Source: Jiangella endophytica | GTDB lineage: Bacteria; Actinomycetota; Actinomycetes; Jiangellales; Jiangellaceae | NCBI RefSeq assembly: GCF_003427025.1 | Contig: NZ_QVAI01000001.1 | Location: 620,001 to 684,000 of the forward strand | Reading direction: 5' to 3' | DNA: 64,000 nucleotides | Shown: piece after piece, positions 8,305 to 17,242 of the stretch | Layout of the letters: every line of letters starts with the position of its first letter | How positions within the stretch are numbered: position 1 is the stretch's first letter | Notes under the pieces: generated by a model | What the model saw: only the letters and a program-made list of their open reading frames with translations | What the model was told of the DNA's origin: nothing | Databases searched by the model: none | Position numbers and translations under genes: made by a program

Positions 8305-8598
8305 CGAACAGTACGAACCCAACACACGTCCGCCCGGCCTGCCGAGGGGCCGAGTCAACGAGTGGGCCGATCCGGCGAACCGAAGACGTCGCCCGACCAC
8401 CGACCGCTGGACCGTGAACCCCGAACCGTGAACCCCGGACGACCCCAACCACGACGCCGACTACGACCCGAGGCTCGCGGATCGGACCGGACCGGATCGA
8501 CGAGCCACCACGGTGGCGGCGAGCACGATGCGCGACCAGTGGTGCCGGCACCACCGCCCTCCCGCACCGTCCGTACGGCTCGAGGCGGCGGCCCCGCC

Positions 8599-10767
8599 TC
8601 AGCCTCCGGCCGCCGCCTCCGCCGCGTCGACCTGGGCGCCGATGTACGGCGACAGCGCCCGGGAGTACTCCCGGCTGAGGTGGCTGAAGTCGCGGTACAC
8701 GATGACATCGCCGATGAGCGGGTAGCAGAGCTTCTGGTCGCAGAACTGGTCGGTGAGGTCGACCAGGTGCACGCCGGCGCCGGCGCCCTCGGTGGCCGTG
8801 GCGATGGCGTCGTCGGGGAGGTCGTCGGCGAGGGTGGCGCACGCCAGCGGGTCGTCGGCGTTCATGGCGAGGCAGTTGGGGACGTTGTCGCCCTGGGTCG
8901 GCGGGACGTCCTTGAGGACGAAGACCTCTCTGCCGTCGTCGGTCCACTCGCGCCAGACGGCCTGGAAGCCCTGCACCGCCGGCTCCGGCAGGTCGTGCCC
9001 GCCCGCCTCGAACTCGTACGCCGACGAGAACGCGGAGGTGAACACCGCCGAGATGCGGTCGTCGTCGGCGATGCGCTCGCGGACGTCCTCGACCCAGGAG
9101 TCGCAGCTGTCGGCGGCGTCGCCGCCCTGCTCGTCGGGGAGGATGCGGCGGGCCTCGGTGGCCGGGCAGGACGCCTTCGTGTACGTGACGACCATCCAGT
9201 TGCGCTCGCGGCCCAGCCAGTCGAGGGCGCCGAACCAGTGGGTGGCGTGGGAGTCGCCGACCAGCGCGACGACGCGGTCCGGGTGCTCGGTGGCGCCGAT
9301 CTCGCAGCTGACCACCTGGGCGCGCCGAATGGTCTGCTGGCAGTCGCTGTAGTCGGGCTCGGTGTTCTGCTTGATGACCAGCTCCGGCGGCGCGATCTGC
9401 GGGCCGTCGCCGGTGACGGAGTCGCAGCCGTTGCCGGGGTCCAGCGCGGCCGGTCCGACGCACTCGGCCGCGAACGACTGCTCCGACAGGTCGCGATCCG
9501 GGCCGGACTCGGCACCGGTCAGCGACTCGGCCAGCACGGACGACTCCGCCGAGGTGTCGTTGACCTCGTGGTCGATGGCGATGGCCGACGCGATGACGGC
9601 GAGCATGCTGAGCGAGGCGAACGCGAACGTCCGCGACGGCATGATCGACAGGAACCGGCGGCTGCGCAGCGGGTCCTCGACGGCGATCTTGCTGAGCCAC
9701 GCCAGCACCATGGTCCCGGCCAGGATGCCGAGCTTGTCGGCGGTGCGCAGGTCGGAGCCGGTGATGAACGGCAGCACGATGATCAGCGGCCAGTGCCACA
9801 GGTACACCGAGTAGGAGATGTCACCGACGAACGTCATGGGGCGGCGGGCCAGGAACCAGCCCGGCGTGAACCGGACGCCGTCGCTGCCGGCCGCGATGAC
9901 GGCGACCGTGCCCAGCACCGGCAGCAGCGCGATCCAGCCGGGGAAGAGGCTGGCCTCGTCGAACAGCACGGCGGCGACCAGGATCGCCGCCAGCCCCGCG
10001 CCGGACAGCAACCGCCGCAGCGGGGCGCCGAGCCGGACGCCGCCGACGGCCAGGATGGCCAGCAGCGCGCCGGCGGCGAACTCCCAGATGCGCGTCGGCG
10101 TGACGAAGTAGGCGCGGGCCTGGTCGTCGGCGGTGGCCGTGATGGACCACGCCAGCGACACCGCGAAGATGATCGTCAGCCCCACGACCAGCAGCGGCAC
10201 GAGCGGGTCGCGCCGGCCGCCGGGCAGCCGCCGCGCGAGCAGCGCCAGCCCGAGCACCAGGACCGGCCAGAACGCGTAGAACTGCTCCTCGACCGACAGC
10301 GACCAGTAGTGCTGCGCGACCGTCGGGACGTTGTCCTGCGCCATGTAGTCGACGGCGTCGGTGGCGAGCAGCCAGTTCTGGAAGTACGCGGCGCTGGCGG
10401 CGATCTGCCGCGCCGTCATGGCCCACAGGGTGGCCGGCAGGAACAGCACCGTCGCCGCCGCGCTGACGGCCAGGACCAGCAGCGACGCGGGCAGCAGCCG
10501 GCGCATGCGGCGGGCCCAGAACCGCCGCAGCGACAGCGTCCCGGTGGTGGTGACCTCGCGGTGGATGTGCGCGGTGATGAGGTAGCCGGAGATGACGAAG
10601 AACACGTCGACGCCGACGAAGCCGCCGGAGAGCGTGTCGGGCCAGAGGTGGAAGATCACCACCAGCAGCACCGCGACGGCGCGCAGCCCCTGGATCTCCG
10701 GCCGGAACCCGGACGGCGCGGCGGTCTTCGTGGTGGTCCGCGGCTCCGCGGTGGCGGTGGCCGTCAT
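8599..10767 (-). CDS. Membrane O-acyltransferase (OafA/YrhL, acyltransferase 3) with C-terminal SGNH domain
   Basis: A 722-residue membrane protein. Residues about 20-375 are the acyltransferase-3 domain with some ten membrane segments; it begins FRPEIQGLRAVAVLLVVIFH, with His40 the expected catalytic histidine, followed by GGFVGVDVFFVISGYLI and WSLSVEEQFY. The last 300 residues form an extracytoplasmic SGNH-hydrolase-like domain with ALVGDSHATHW (near residue 505) and FSHLSREYS (near 695). Such fusions move an acyl group, often acetyl, across the membrane onto surface glycans. The ATG at 10767 overlaps the stop of the upstream epimerase gene (ATGA), so both are in one operon. The acceptor polymer is probably the one made by this locus, which is inference. 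Confidence 0.92.
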   Translation of the reverse strand: MTATATAEPRTTTKTAAPSGFRPEIQGLRAVAVLLVVIFHLWPDTLSGGFVGVDVFFVISGYLITAHIHREVTTTGTLSLRRFWARRMRRLLPASLLVLAVSAAATVLFLPATLWAMTARQIAASAAYFQNWLLATDAVDYMAQDNVPTVAQHYWSLSVEEQFYAFWPVLVLGLALLARRLPGGRRDPLVPLLVVGLTIIFAVSLAWSITATADDQARAYFVTPTRIWEFAAGALLAILAVGGVRLGAPLRRLLSGAGLAAILVAAVLFDEASLFPGWIALLPVLGTVAVIAAGSDGVRFTPGWFLARRPMTFVGDISYSVYLWHWPLIIVLPFITGSDLRTADKLGILAGTMVLAWLSKIAVEDPLRSRRFLSIMPSRTFAFASLSMLAVIASAIAIDHEVNDTSAESSVLAESLTGAESGPDRDLSEQSFAAECVGPAALDPGNGCDSVTGDGPQIAPPELVIKQNTEPDYSDCQQTIRRAQVVSCEIGATEHPDRVVALVGDSHATHWFGALDWLGRERNWMVVTYTKASCPATEARRILPDEQGGDAADSCDSWVEDVRERIADDDRISAVFTSAFSSAYEFEAGGHDLPEPAVQGFQAVWREWTDDGREVFVLKDVPPTQGDNVPNCLAMNADDPLACATLADDLPDDAIATATEGAGAGVHLVDLTDQFCDQKLCYPLIGDVIVYRDFSHLSREYSRALSPYIGAQVDAAEAAAGG

Positions 10768-11843
10768 GGGCGCTGCGGCGCGTGCGTCCCGTGGAGGAGT
10801 TCTGACGCGGCGCGGTCGGCCGCCTTCCCGTCGCCGTACGGCGTGCCCTGGGCAGCCGTGGGAGCGGGCCGGGTGACGGCTTCGGACAGGGAGTCGAGCT
10901 GCGGGGCGAGCACGTTCCAGCCGCCCTCGAGTGTCTCGACCCACTCCGTCTCGGAGCGGATCGTGGTGCACGGGCGGGCGAGGAGGTAGGCCTCCTTCTG
11001 GAGTCCGCCGGAGTCGGTGACGACGCCGGCCGAACGGAGCACGGTCGCCACCATGGCAGGGTACGGCAGCGGCTCGCCGACGAAGAGCGCGGACCCGGGC
11101 CGGTCGAGGGAGATGCCGAACTCGCGGCACCTCGCGACCAGCCGCGGATGGGCCAGCAGGACCACCGCGACGGGGAGCGCGGCGAGCGCGTCGACGACGG
11201 CCGCCAGGCGGCCGGGGTCGTCGGTGTTCTCGGCCCGGTGGACGGTGCACGCGACGAACTCGTCCGGCACGCCGGCGGGCAGCGGCGCGGTGGCGGGGTC
11301 GACGGTGTCGCGGACCCGGAAGCAGACGTCGGTCATGACGTCGCCGACCAGCACCGAGCGCGCGGCCAGCCCTTCGGACGCGAGATGACCCATGGCGACC
11401 TGCGTCGGCGCGAGCAGGAGGTCGGCGGCATGGTCGGTCAGTACCCGATTGTGCTCCTCGGGCATCCTCCGGTTGAACGAGCGCAGCCCGGCCTCCAGGT
11501 GCGCCACCGGGAGGTGCTGCTTCACCGCGGACAGTGTGCCGGCCAGGGTGGAGTTGGTGTCGCCGTACACGAGCACCCAGTCGGGTCGGTGCTCGGCGAG
11601 GACGGGGTCGAGCGCGGACAGCATGGCGCCGGTCTGCACGCCCTGGCTGCCCGAGCCGATGCCGAGCGAGACGTCCGGTGCGGGGATCTCGAGGTCGGCG
11701 AAGAACACGTCGGACATGTTGGCGTCGTAATGCTGCCCGGTGTGCACGATGACGTGCTCGGCGCCGAGCCGCCCCAGGCTCTCGGCCATGGGCGCCAACT
11801 TCACGAACTGGGGGCGCGCGCCGACAATGCTGAGCACCTTCAT
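10764..11843 (-). CDS. wbpI: Non-hydrolysing UDP-sugar 2-epimerase, WbpI type
   Basis: A 359-residue GT-B-fold epimerase. It starts VLSIVGARPQFVKLAPM and has HTGQHYD, YGDTNSTLAG, HLEAGLRS, EEHNR, HRAENTD and TDSGGLQKEA. The segment SETEWVETLEGGWNVL near the end is characteristic of WbpI-like enzymes and relatives, whereas classical WecB enzymes (as at 19502-20644) have NTERPEA. WbpI converts UDP-GlcNAc(3NAc)A to the manno form. With the wbpD-wbpE-wbpB trio 4 kb away, it would complete the route to UDP-ManNAc3NAcA. It is divergent from the dehydrogenase gene at 11960 with a 116-bp shared upstream region. The substrate assignment is inference. Confidence 0.82.
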   Translation of the reverse strand: MKVLSIVGARPQFVKLAPMAESLGRLGAEHVIVHTGQHYDANMSDVFFADLEIPAPDVSLGIGSGSQGVQTGAMLSALDPVLAEHRPDWVLVYGDTNSTLAGTLSAVKQHLPVAHLEAGLRSFNRRMPEEHNRVLTDHAADLLLAPTQVAMGHLASEGLAARSVLVGDVMTDVCFRVRDTVDPATAPLPAGVPDEFVACTVHRAENTDDPGRLAAVVDALAALPVAVVLLAHPRLVARCREFGISLDRPGSALFVGEPLPYPAMVATVLRSAGVVTDSGGLQKEAYLLARPCTTIRSETEWVETLEGGWNVLAPQLDSLSEAVTRPAPTAAQGTPYGDGKAADRAASELLHGTHAPQRP

Positions 11844-11959
11844 CTTCGTGCGACCCGTCCCGGAATATTCGCGCCCGCGCGGTGGATCGGACTGATGTCT
11901 CTGAACCCGGGTACCCTACATGCGGTCATTCACCGCCGCCAATTTCCGAAGGTCAGTGC

Positions 11960-13261
11960 ATGAGAATCGCCGTGGTCGCTCTGGGCAAGATCGGTCTGCC
12001 CCTTGCCGTGCAGTTCGCCGGCAAGGGTCACGACGTCGTGGGCGTGGACATCAACCCTGACCTGGTCGATCAGGTCAACCGCGGCGTCGAGCCGTTCCCG
12101 GGCGAGGCGCTGCTCGCCGAGCAGTTGGGCCGGGCGGTGACCGACGGCCGGCTGCGGGCCACCACCGACTTCGGCGACGCCGTGCCCGGCAGCGACGCCG
12201 TCGTGGTCGTCGTCCCGCTGGTCGTCGACGACGCCACGTACGAGCCCGACTTCCGCTCGATGGATGCCGCGACGGCCGCCATCGCCCAGCACCTGACGCC
12301 GGGCACGTTGGTGTCGTATGAGACCACGCTGCCGGTCGGCACCACGCGCGAGCGGTGGAAACCGGTGCTGGAGTCCGGTTCCGGGCTGGCCGAGGGCACC
12401 GACTTCCACGTCGTGTTCTCGCCCGAGCGGGTGCTCACCGGGCGCATCTTCGCCGACCTGCGGCGCTACCCGAAGCTGATCGGCGGGCTGTCCGACGCCG
12501 GCGCCGCCGCGGCCACGGCGTTCTACGAGGCCGTCCTCGACTTCGACAACCGGCCCGACCTCGACCGCCCCAACGGCGTCTGGGACCTCGGCAGCGCCGA
12601 GGCGGCCGAGATGGCCAAGCTGGCCGAGACCACCTACCGCGACGTCAACATCGGGCTGGCCAACCAGTTCGCCCGATTCGCCGCCGGCCGCGGCATCGAC
12701 GTCTTCAAGGTCATCGAGGCGGCGAACTCGCAGCCCTACAGCCACGTCCACCGCCCCGGAGTCGCCGTCGGCGGTCATTGCATCCCGGTCTACCCACGCC
12801 TCTACCTGTGGACCGATCCTGAGGCGACGGTGGTCCGGGCGGCTCGCGAAGCCAATCTGGCGATGCCCGAGTACACCGTCGGCCTGCTGGCGGCCGCCCG
12901 CGGCGGCGATCTCACCGGCACGCGGGTCGCCGTGCTGGGCGCGTCGTACCGCGGCGGCGTCAAGGAGACCGCGTTCTCCGGCGTCTACCCGGTGGTCGAG
13001 GCGCTGCGCGCGGCCGGCGCCGACGTCCGCGTGCACGACCCGTTCTACTCCGGCGCCGAGCTCGAGCGGCTCGGCTTCCAGGCCTACGCCATCGGCGAGC
13101 CGGTCGACGCCGCCGTCGTGCAGGCCGACCACGACGAGTACCGCAAGCTGGGCAGCCGCGACCTCCCCGGCATCGCGGTGCTGGTCGACGGCCGCAACGT
13201 CACCGACCCGAGCGCGTGGGACGGCGTCACACGCATCGTCGTGGGTCGCGGCGGCGCCTGA
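11960..13261 (+). CDS. Nucleotide-sugar 6-dehydrogenase (UDP-N-acetylhexosamine type)
   Basis: A 433-residue member of the UDP-glucose/UDP-HexNAc dehydrogenase family. MRIAVVALGKIGLPLAV is the NAD-binding site, then VDINPD, YETTLPVGTTR, FSPERVLTGR, and the catalytic cysteine in VGGHCIPVYPRLY. The residue after IPV is Tyr where the two other dehydrogenases in this window have Asp, and LDFDNRPDLDR is an insertion, so this is a distinct subfamily. The reaction is a two-step NAD oxidation of C6 to a uronic acid. The start at 11960 is the ATG at which similarity begins; no strong ribosome site is visible. It is the only gene on its transcript, ending at a repeat-filled convergent gap. Precise substrate is unknown. 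Confidence 0.87.
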   Translation: MRIAVVALGKIGLPLAVQFAGKGHDVVGVDINPDLVDQVNRGVEPFPGEALLAEQLGRAVTDGRLRATTDFGDAVPGSDAVVVVVPLVVDDATYEPDFRSMDAATAAIAQHLTPGTLVSYETTLPVGTTRERWKPVLESGSGLAEGTDFHVVFSPERVLTGRIFADLRRYPKLIGGLSDAGAAAATAFYEAVLDFDNRPDLDRPNGVWDLGSAEAAEMAKLAETTYRDVNIGLANQFARFAAGRGIDVFKVIEAANSQPYSHVHRPGVAVGGHCIPVYPRLYLWTDPEATVVRAAREANLAMPEYTVGLLAAARGGDLTGTRVAVLGASYRGGVKETAFSGVYPVVEALRAAGADVRVHDPFYSGAELERLGFQAYAIGEPVDAAVVQADHDEYRKLGSRDLPGIAVLVDGRNVTDPSAWDGVTRIVVGRGGA

Positions 13262-13308
13262 GTTGGCTTCAGGGTTGAACGTTGGTCTGGGGGTTGGCGA
13301 CCGTTGGC

Positions 13309-13441
13309 CGGCCCCCTGATGCCCATTCTCTGTGCCGCGGATCCGCGTCTCAAGCGGACCTATGGGGGCGCTTCGCGGCGACGCGTGTCCGATTGACCCG
13401 CGGCTCCGCGGCCAAGAACGGGCACTTATCAGGGGGACGGG
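13309..13441 (-). repeat. Family A palindromic element, copy A5
   Basis: Left arm CCCCCTGATGCCCATTCTC, inner TCAAGCGG, apex GCTTCGC at 13370-13376, right arm GGGCACTTATCAGGGGGACGG. It is inverted relative to A6, with B4 between them, so the convergent gap 13262-13755 repeats the A-B-A arrangement of 781-1506. Confidence 0.85.
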
Positions 13442-13480
13442 GAGTGTGGCGACGCCTCGGCGTGCTCTGCCCCGTCGCCG

Positions 13481-13614
13481 CGTCCACGTGGTGAGATTCC
13501 GCCGCGTTTACTGGGCCGTCCACCAGGCGTTCTCCCGCTCTACCACCCATGCAGGCCTGGTAGAGCGGGAGAACGCCTGGTGATGTACGCGATCCTTGAT
13601 GATCATCGCGGCCC
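13481..13614 (+). repeat. Family B element, copy B4
   Basis: CGTCCACGTGGTGAGATTCC, then a near-perfect palindrome: CACCAGGCGTTCTCCCGCTC on the left and GAGCGGGAGAACGCCTGGTG on the right, with an ATGCAGGCC-like centre, then GATCCTTGATGATCATCG. Confidence 0.88.
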
Positions 13615-13670
13615 ATGGTCCGGCAAACGTGCGAAACGGGCACGCGAACGTCGAGGCGTGCCCGGATCCT

Positions 13671-13733
13671 CCCCGCCCCCGGATAGCTGCCACGTTCGTC
13701 GCGGCAAGAGCATGGGGCAGCCGGGGGACGGGG
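13671..13733 (+). repeat. Family A element, short copy A6
   Basis: A 63-bp copy that keeps only the outer arms: CCGCCCCCGGATAGCTGCC on the left and GGGGCAGCCGGGGGACGGGG on the right, with GTCGCGGCAAGAG between. The inner stem and apex are missing, as expected for an internal deletion. Confidence 0.75.
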
Positions 13734-13755
13734 AGCCACCCAGCGGCCGGCGTTG

Positions 13756-15054
13756 TCAGGACGTCGTCAGGAACGACGAGAGCACGGTGGCGGAGTAGGC
13801 GCCGTCGTGCAGTTTACGGACGAAGCCGGGGCCCTGCGCGGCGATCTTCTGCGCGCGGCCCCGGTCGTCGAGCAGTTCGAGCACGACCTCGCGGATGTTC
13901 TCGACGGTGGTCTCGACGATCGGGAGGTCGTCGCCCGCGGCGTCGCGGACCCGCTGCCGGTTGTGCTCGGTGATGTGGCCGAGCACGACCCGCCCGGCCG
14001 CCATGGCCTCGCACGCGGTGACGCCGTAGCTGCCCAGCCGGAACTGCTCGAGCACGAGGTCGGCCGAGCCGATGATGGCGCGCACCTCGTCGGGCGAGAC
14101 GCCCTCGACGCGGCGGTACTCGACCAGCCCCTGCTCGTGCAGGTCGGTCATGGCCTCGTCGACCTGGTCGGAGCCCTTGAACTTGGAGTTGGTGGGTGCG
14201 TGCACCGCGACCGGGCGGGACCGCTCCAGCGGCGGCTCCGGCGCCTCCCACAGCGCGGGGTCGATGACGACCGGGCACCAGCGCGCGTCGGGGAGGTCGT
14301 CGAGCAGGTCGGGCGTCGACACGAACGCGGGTAGGTCCAGCGAGGCCAGCCCGGCGAGGTTGCGGCGGACCTGGCGCTCGAGCACGTCGACGTCGGCCCA
14401 CTCCTCACGCACGTACGGCGACCACCGGTAGTTCTCGCGGTGCAGACTCGGCAGCCGGACGTCGCGGCCGTGCGCGATGGTGGCCACCCGCACGTCGTAC
14501 CCCGTCAGCACCCGCGCCTCGGTGAACGCGTTGGAACTGAACAGCGACCCGAACATGGGCCGCTGCGCCTCGATGAGCACGTGCGTGAACCCTTGCCGGA
14601 CGTAGTCGAACTGCTCGCGCTGCCACTCCGCCGAGCGCAGGTAGACCTGCTCGGGCACGTGGTGGTCGGCGGAGAAGCGGAAGCCGCCGGGGATGCCGAC
14701 CATGGTGACGGCGCCGACGCCGGGCAGCTGCCGCTCGGCCGCGCGCGCCCACAACCAGCCCTGCCCGGCGAAGTTCGCCGGCGCGACGTAGAGCCGCAGC
14801 GGGGCGCCGGGCACCGGCGGGCGGCCGGCGCGGGCCTGTTCGACCAGCTCCGCGGGCACCGGCGGCGGCGCGGGCCGGACCCGTGGCGAGCCGCCGCCCA
14901 GGCGCGACACGTAGGCGTCGACTCGGCGCGGAAGTCGCCGTCGCACCGCCTTGACCTGCGGGCGGAACGGGCGCAGGAGGGTTCGGACGGGGCCGCGGAG
15001 CGCGCGAAGCGCGAATCGGCGTGGCGCGCGGACCAGGGGCTTGAGCTGCGACAT
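13756..15054 (-). CDS. GT-B glycosyltransferase-like protein (paralogue of 2886-4046)
   Basis: A 432-residue cytoplasmic protein and clear paralogue of the 2886-4046 product, sharing PANFAGQ, ARAAERQLPGVGAV, FTHVLIEAQRP, VSTPDLL, NSKFKGSDQVDEAM, LVEYRR and VTACEAMAAGR. It has a longer, basic N-terminus (many arginines in the first 55 residues) that may bind membrane lipids. The C-terminal half carries VLEQFRLGSYGVTACEAMA as the acidic signature of the donor domain. The ATG at 15054 is the only good start. It is divergent from wecC with a 290-bp upstream gap. With its paralogue it probably adds related sugars or acts at consecutive steps; no substrate is known to me. Confidence 0.8.
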   Translation of the reverse strand: MSQLKPLVRAPRRFALRALRGPVRTLLRPFRPQVKAVRRRLPRRVDAYVSRLGGGSPRVRPAPPPVPAELVEQARAGRPPVPGAPLRLYVAPANFAGQGWLWARAAERQLPGVGAVTMVGIPGGFRFSADHHVPEQVYLRSAEWQREQFDYVRQGFTHVLIEAQRPMFGSLFSSNAFTEARVLTGYDVRVATIAHGRDVRLPSLHRENYRWSPYVREEWADVDVLERQVRRNLAGLASLDLPAFVSTPDLLDDLPDARWCPVVIDPALWEAPEPPLERSRPVAVHAPTNSKFKGSDQVDEAMTDLHEQGLVEYRRVEGVSPDEVRAIIGSADLVLEQFRLGSYGVTACEAMAAGRVVLGHITEHNRQRVRDAAGDDLPIVETTVENIREVVLELLDDRGRAQKIAAQGPGFVRKLHDGAYSATVLSSFLTTS

Positions 15055-15344
15055 CGAATAGCTTTCGTCAGGGTGGTCGGCAAGGCGGGCGAGTGCCGTC
15101 GGTCCGGCCGCTCGGTGCTAGGGTCTGCCTCCCGGGTCCGTGGCCTACCGCGCGACGCCCAGGCGGCGCCTCGCGGCGTTCTCGTCAGTCGTCATAGAAC
15201 CCCGCTATGACTCCTTCCTCGGCCTTGCGAGGCATCCACCTGGACGTCGCTCGCTACGGCCGAGACCCGGGAAGCACACCCTAGACTACTTCGGGACAAG
15301 CGCTCCGGTGGGCGCGTCACAGCGCCCTGTGAGGAGAGAACGAC
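15055..15344. promoter_or_regulatory. Divergent upstream region of 13756-15054 and wecC
   Basis: A 290-bp gap with no gene and no repeat, in contrast to the convergent gaps. TAGACT at 15283-15288 could be a minus-10 element for wecC, with AGGAGAG just before the start as ribosome site. The assignment is tentative; no clear minus-35 was seen. Confidence 0.3.
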
Positions 15345-16592
15345 ATGAGCGCGCAATCGCGCATCGTGGTGCTCGGACTCGGCTACATCGGCCTCCCGAC
15401 CGCCGCCGTCCTGGCCCGAGCGGGATGCCGGGTCACCGGCGTCGATCTCGACCAGCACAAGGTCGAGTCGGTCAACAACGGCACACTGCCCTTCGTCGAG
15501 CCCGATCTGGACCACGTGCTGCGCGACGTCGTCGCGGCCGGCCGCCTCGATGCCACCACCGAGCCGCCCGCGGCCGACACCTACATCGTCGCGGTCCCCA
15601 CCCCGTTCAACGACGACAAGAGCGCCGACCTCAGCTACGTGCTGTCGGCCGCGCGGTCCATCGCGCCGCGGCTGACCGGCGGCGAGCTGGTCATCCTCGA
15701 GTCGACGTCACCGCCCGGCACCACTCGGCGCATGGCCGAGGAGATCGTCGCCACCAACCCGGAGCTGAGCCTCGACGGCGCCGGCGGCCGGCCGGTCATC
15801 CACGTCGCGCACTGCCCCGAGCGGGTGCTGCCCGGGCGCATCATGACCGAGCTGGTCGAGAACGACCGCATCATCGGCGGCCTCACCGACGAGGCGGCGC
15901 GGCTGGCCAAAGAGCTGTACGAGCGGTTCTGCCGGGGCGAGCTGCTGCTCACCGACGCGGTCACCGCCGAGCTGGCCAAGCTGACGGAGAACTCCTTCCG
16001 CGACGTCAACATCGCCTTCGCCAACGAGCTGTCGCTGATCTGCGACCGCCTCGGCGTCGACGTGTGGCGGCTGATCGAGCTGGCCAATCACCACCCGCGG
16101 GTCAACGTCCTGCAGCCGGGGCCGGGCGTCGGCGGCCACTGCATCGCCGTCGACCCCTGGTTCATCGTGGCGGCCGCGCCCGAGCAGGCCCAGCTGATCC
16201 GCACGGCGCGCGAGGTCAACGACGGCAAGTCCGCCTACGTGGTCGGCCGGGCCGTCGAGGCCGTCGCGGGCACCGGCACGTCGACGGTCGCCGCGCTCGG
16301 TCTGGCGTTCAAGGCCAACATCGACGACCTGCGCGAGTCGCCGGCCCGGCAGATCGTCCGCGACCTCGCCGGCGAGCTGCCCGGCTGCCGGGTGCTCGCG
16401 GTCGAGCCGCACGTCGAGAAGCTGCCGGCCGACCTCGCCGAGCTGCGCAACGTCGAGCTGGCCGAGGCGACGGCCGCGCTCGCCGCCGCCGACGTCGTCC
16501 TGCTGCTGGTCGACCACGACGAGTTCCGCGGCATCGACCGCTCGGTGCTCGACGGCAAGCGCGTCATCGACACGAAGGGCCTGTGGCGCTGA
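15345..16592 (+). CDS. wecC: UDP-N-acetyl-D-mannosamine dehydrogenase
   Basis: A 415-residue dehydrogenase with the WecC layout: VVLGLGYIGLPTAAVLA (NAD site), VDLDQHK, ESTSPPGTT, HCPERVLPGR, IGGL, LTENSFRDVNIAFANEL and the catalytic cysteine in GVGGHCIAVDPWF. GLAFKANIDDLRESPA is the C-terminal substrate-binding signature. WecC oxidises UDP-ManNAc to UDP-ManNAcA, using the product of WecB (gene at 19502-20644). It has a clear ribosome site (GAGGAGAG, about six bases before ATG). The next gene starts inside its stop codon (TGATG), and the large glycosyltransferase follows by ATGA overlap, making a three-gene operon. That coupling suggests the glycosyltransferase uses UDP-ManNAcA. Confidence 0.92.
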   Translation: MSAQSRIVVLGLGYIGLPTAAVLARAGCRVTGVDLDQHKVESVNNGTLPFVEPDLDHVLRDVVAAGRLDATTEPPAADTYIVAVPTPFNDDKSADLSYVLSAARSIAPRLTGGELVILESTSPPGTTRRMAEEIVATNPELSLDGAGGRPVIHVAHCPERVLPGRIMTELVENDRIIGGLTDEAARLAKELYERFCRGELLLTDAVTAELAKLTENSFRDVNIAFANELSLICDRLGVDVWRLIELANHHPRVNVLQPGPGVGGHCIAVDPWFIVAAAPEQAQLIRTAREVNDGKSAYVVGRAVEAVAGTGTSTVAALGLAFKANIDDLRESPARQIVRDLAGELPGCRVLAVEPHVEKLPADLAELRNVELAEATAALAAADVVLLLVDHDEFRGIDRSVLDGKRVIDTKGLWR

Positions 16593-17242
16593 TGCCCGCC
16601 TCGCTGCCCCGGCGCGCCGTCCGCAAGGCCCGCCGCATCGTCCGCGCCCGCCGCCGCACCCGCGAGCTGCCCGACTCGCCGTTCCGCGCCGCCGAGCGGA
16701 TCCTGTCGCCGCGCTACCCGGAGCACCTGGTCGCGGAGCCCGACGACGAGCCCGAGACCGACGCCGCCGACGACGCGCCCGCGAACGACCTCGATGCCGG
16801 TCGCGAACCGGCCCCGGCCACCCGGGTGGCCGGCGTGCTGACCCCGTCGACCGCCCGCCGGCTGGGCGACGTCCTGCCCGTCGCCGCGGTGGCGCCGGGG
16901 GCGCGGGCGCTCGGCCTGCGCATCGAAGCCGGCGACGTGCTGGTCGTCGAGCGGGCGGCGCTGCAGTCCGGCCCGTGGAGCACCGCCGAGACGTCGTCCG
17001 GCACGGCCCTGCTGCTCGAGGTCCTGGACTGGTGCACCGAGGCGCGTGAGCTCGGCGCTCCGGTGGTCCTGCTCGACTCCGGCGACCCGCCGAACGTCGG
17101 CACCAACCTGCTGCGCGGCGCCGCCGACGTCGTGCTGCCGCGACCGCAGGAGACCGATCCCGTCCTCGGCCCCGTGCCCATGTCGCCGGTCGTGAGCGTG
17201 CTCGACCGGATCGCCCGCGCCGCCGTCGAGGGAGACCGATGA
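16592..17242 (+). CDS. Hypothetical protein resembling the N-terminal half of CgeB/YkvP-type glycosyltransferases
   Basis: A 216-residue protein. The first 90 residues are basic then acidic and low in complexity. From about residue 95, GDVLVVERAALQSGPW, LLEVLDWCTEARELGAPVVL, LDSGDPPNVGT and AADVVLPRP follow the pattern of the N-terminal domain of CgeB-like glycosyltransferases (a ligand strand, then a WC helix, then a strand ending in a DP motif). The catalytic C-terminal domain is absent. It overlaps wecC by one base and the next glycosyltransferase by four, so it is made with them and may be a partner or scaffold subunit. The family resemblance is my pattern judgement, not a search result. 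Confidence 0.6.
   Translation: MPASLPRRAVRKARRIVRARRRTRELPDSPFRAAERILSPRYPEHLVAEPDDEPETDAADDAPANDLDAGREPAPATRVAGVLTPSTARRLGDVLPVAAVAPGARALGLRIEAGDVLVVERAALQSGPWSTAETSSGTALLLEVLDWCTEARELGAPVVLLDSGDPPNVGTNLLRGAADVVLPRPQETDPVLGPVPMSPVVSVLDRIARAAVEGDR

Noticed and set aside
8362-10989. Open frame of 875 codons antisense to the acyltransferase
   Set aside because: It mirrors the membrane acyltransferase gene, whose membrane segments and catalytic motifs are clear on the minus strand.
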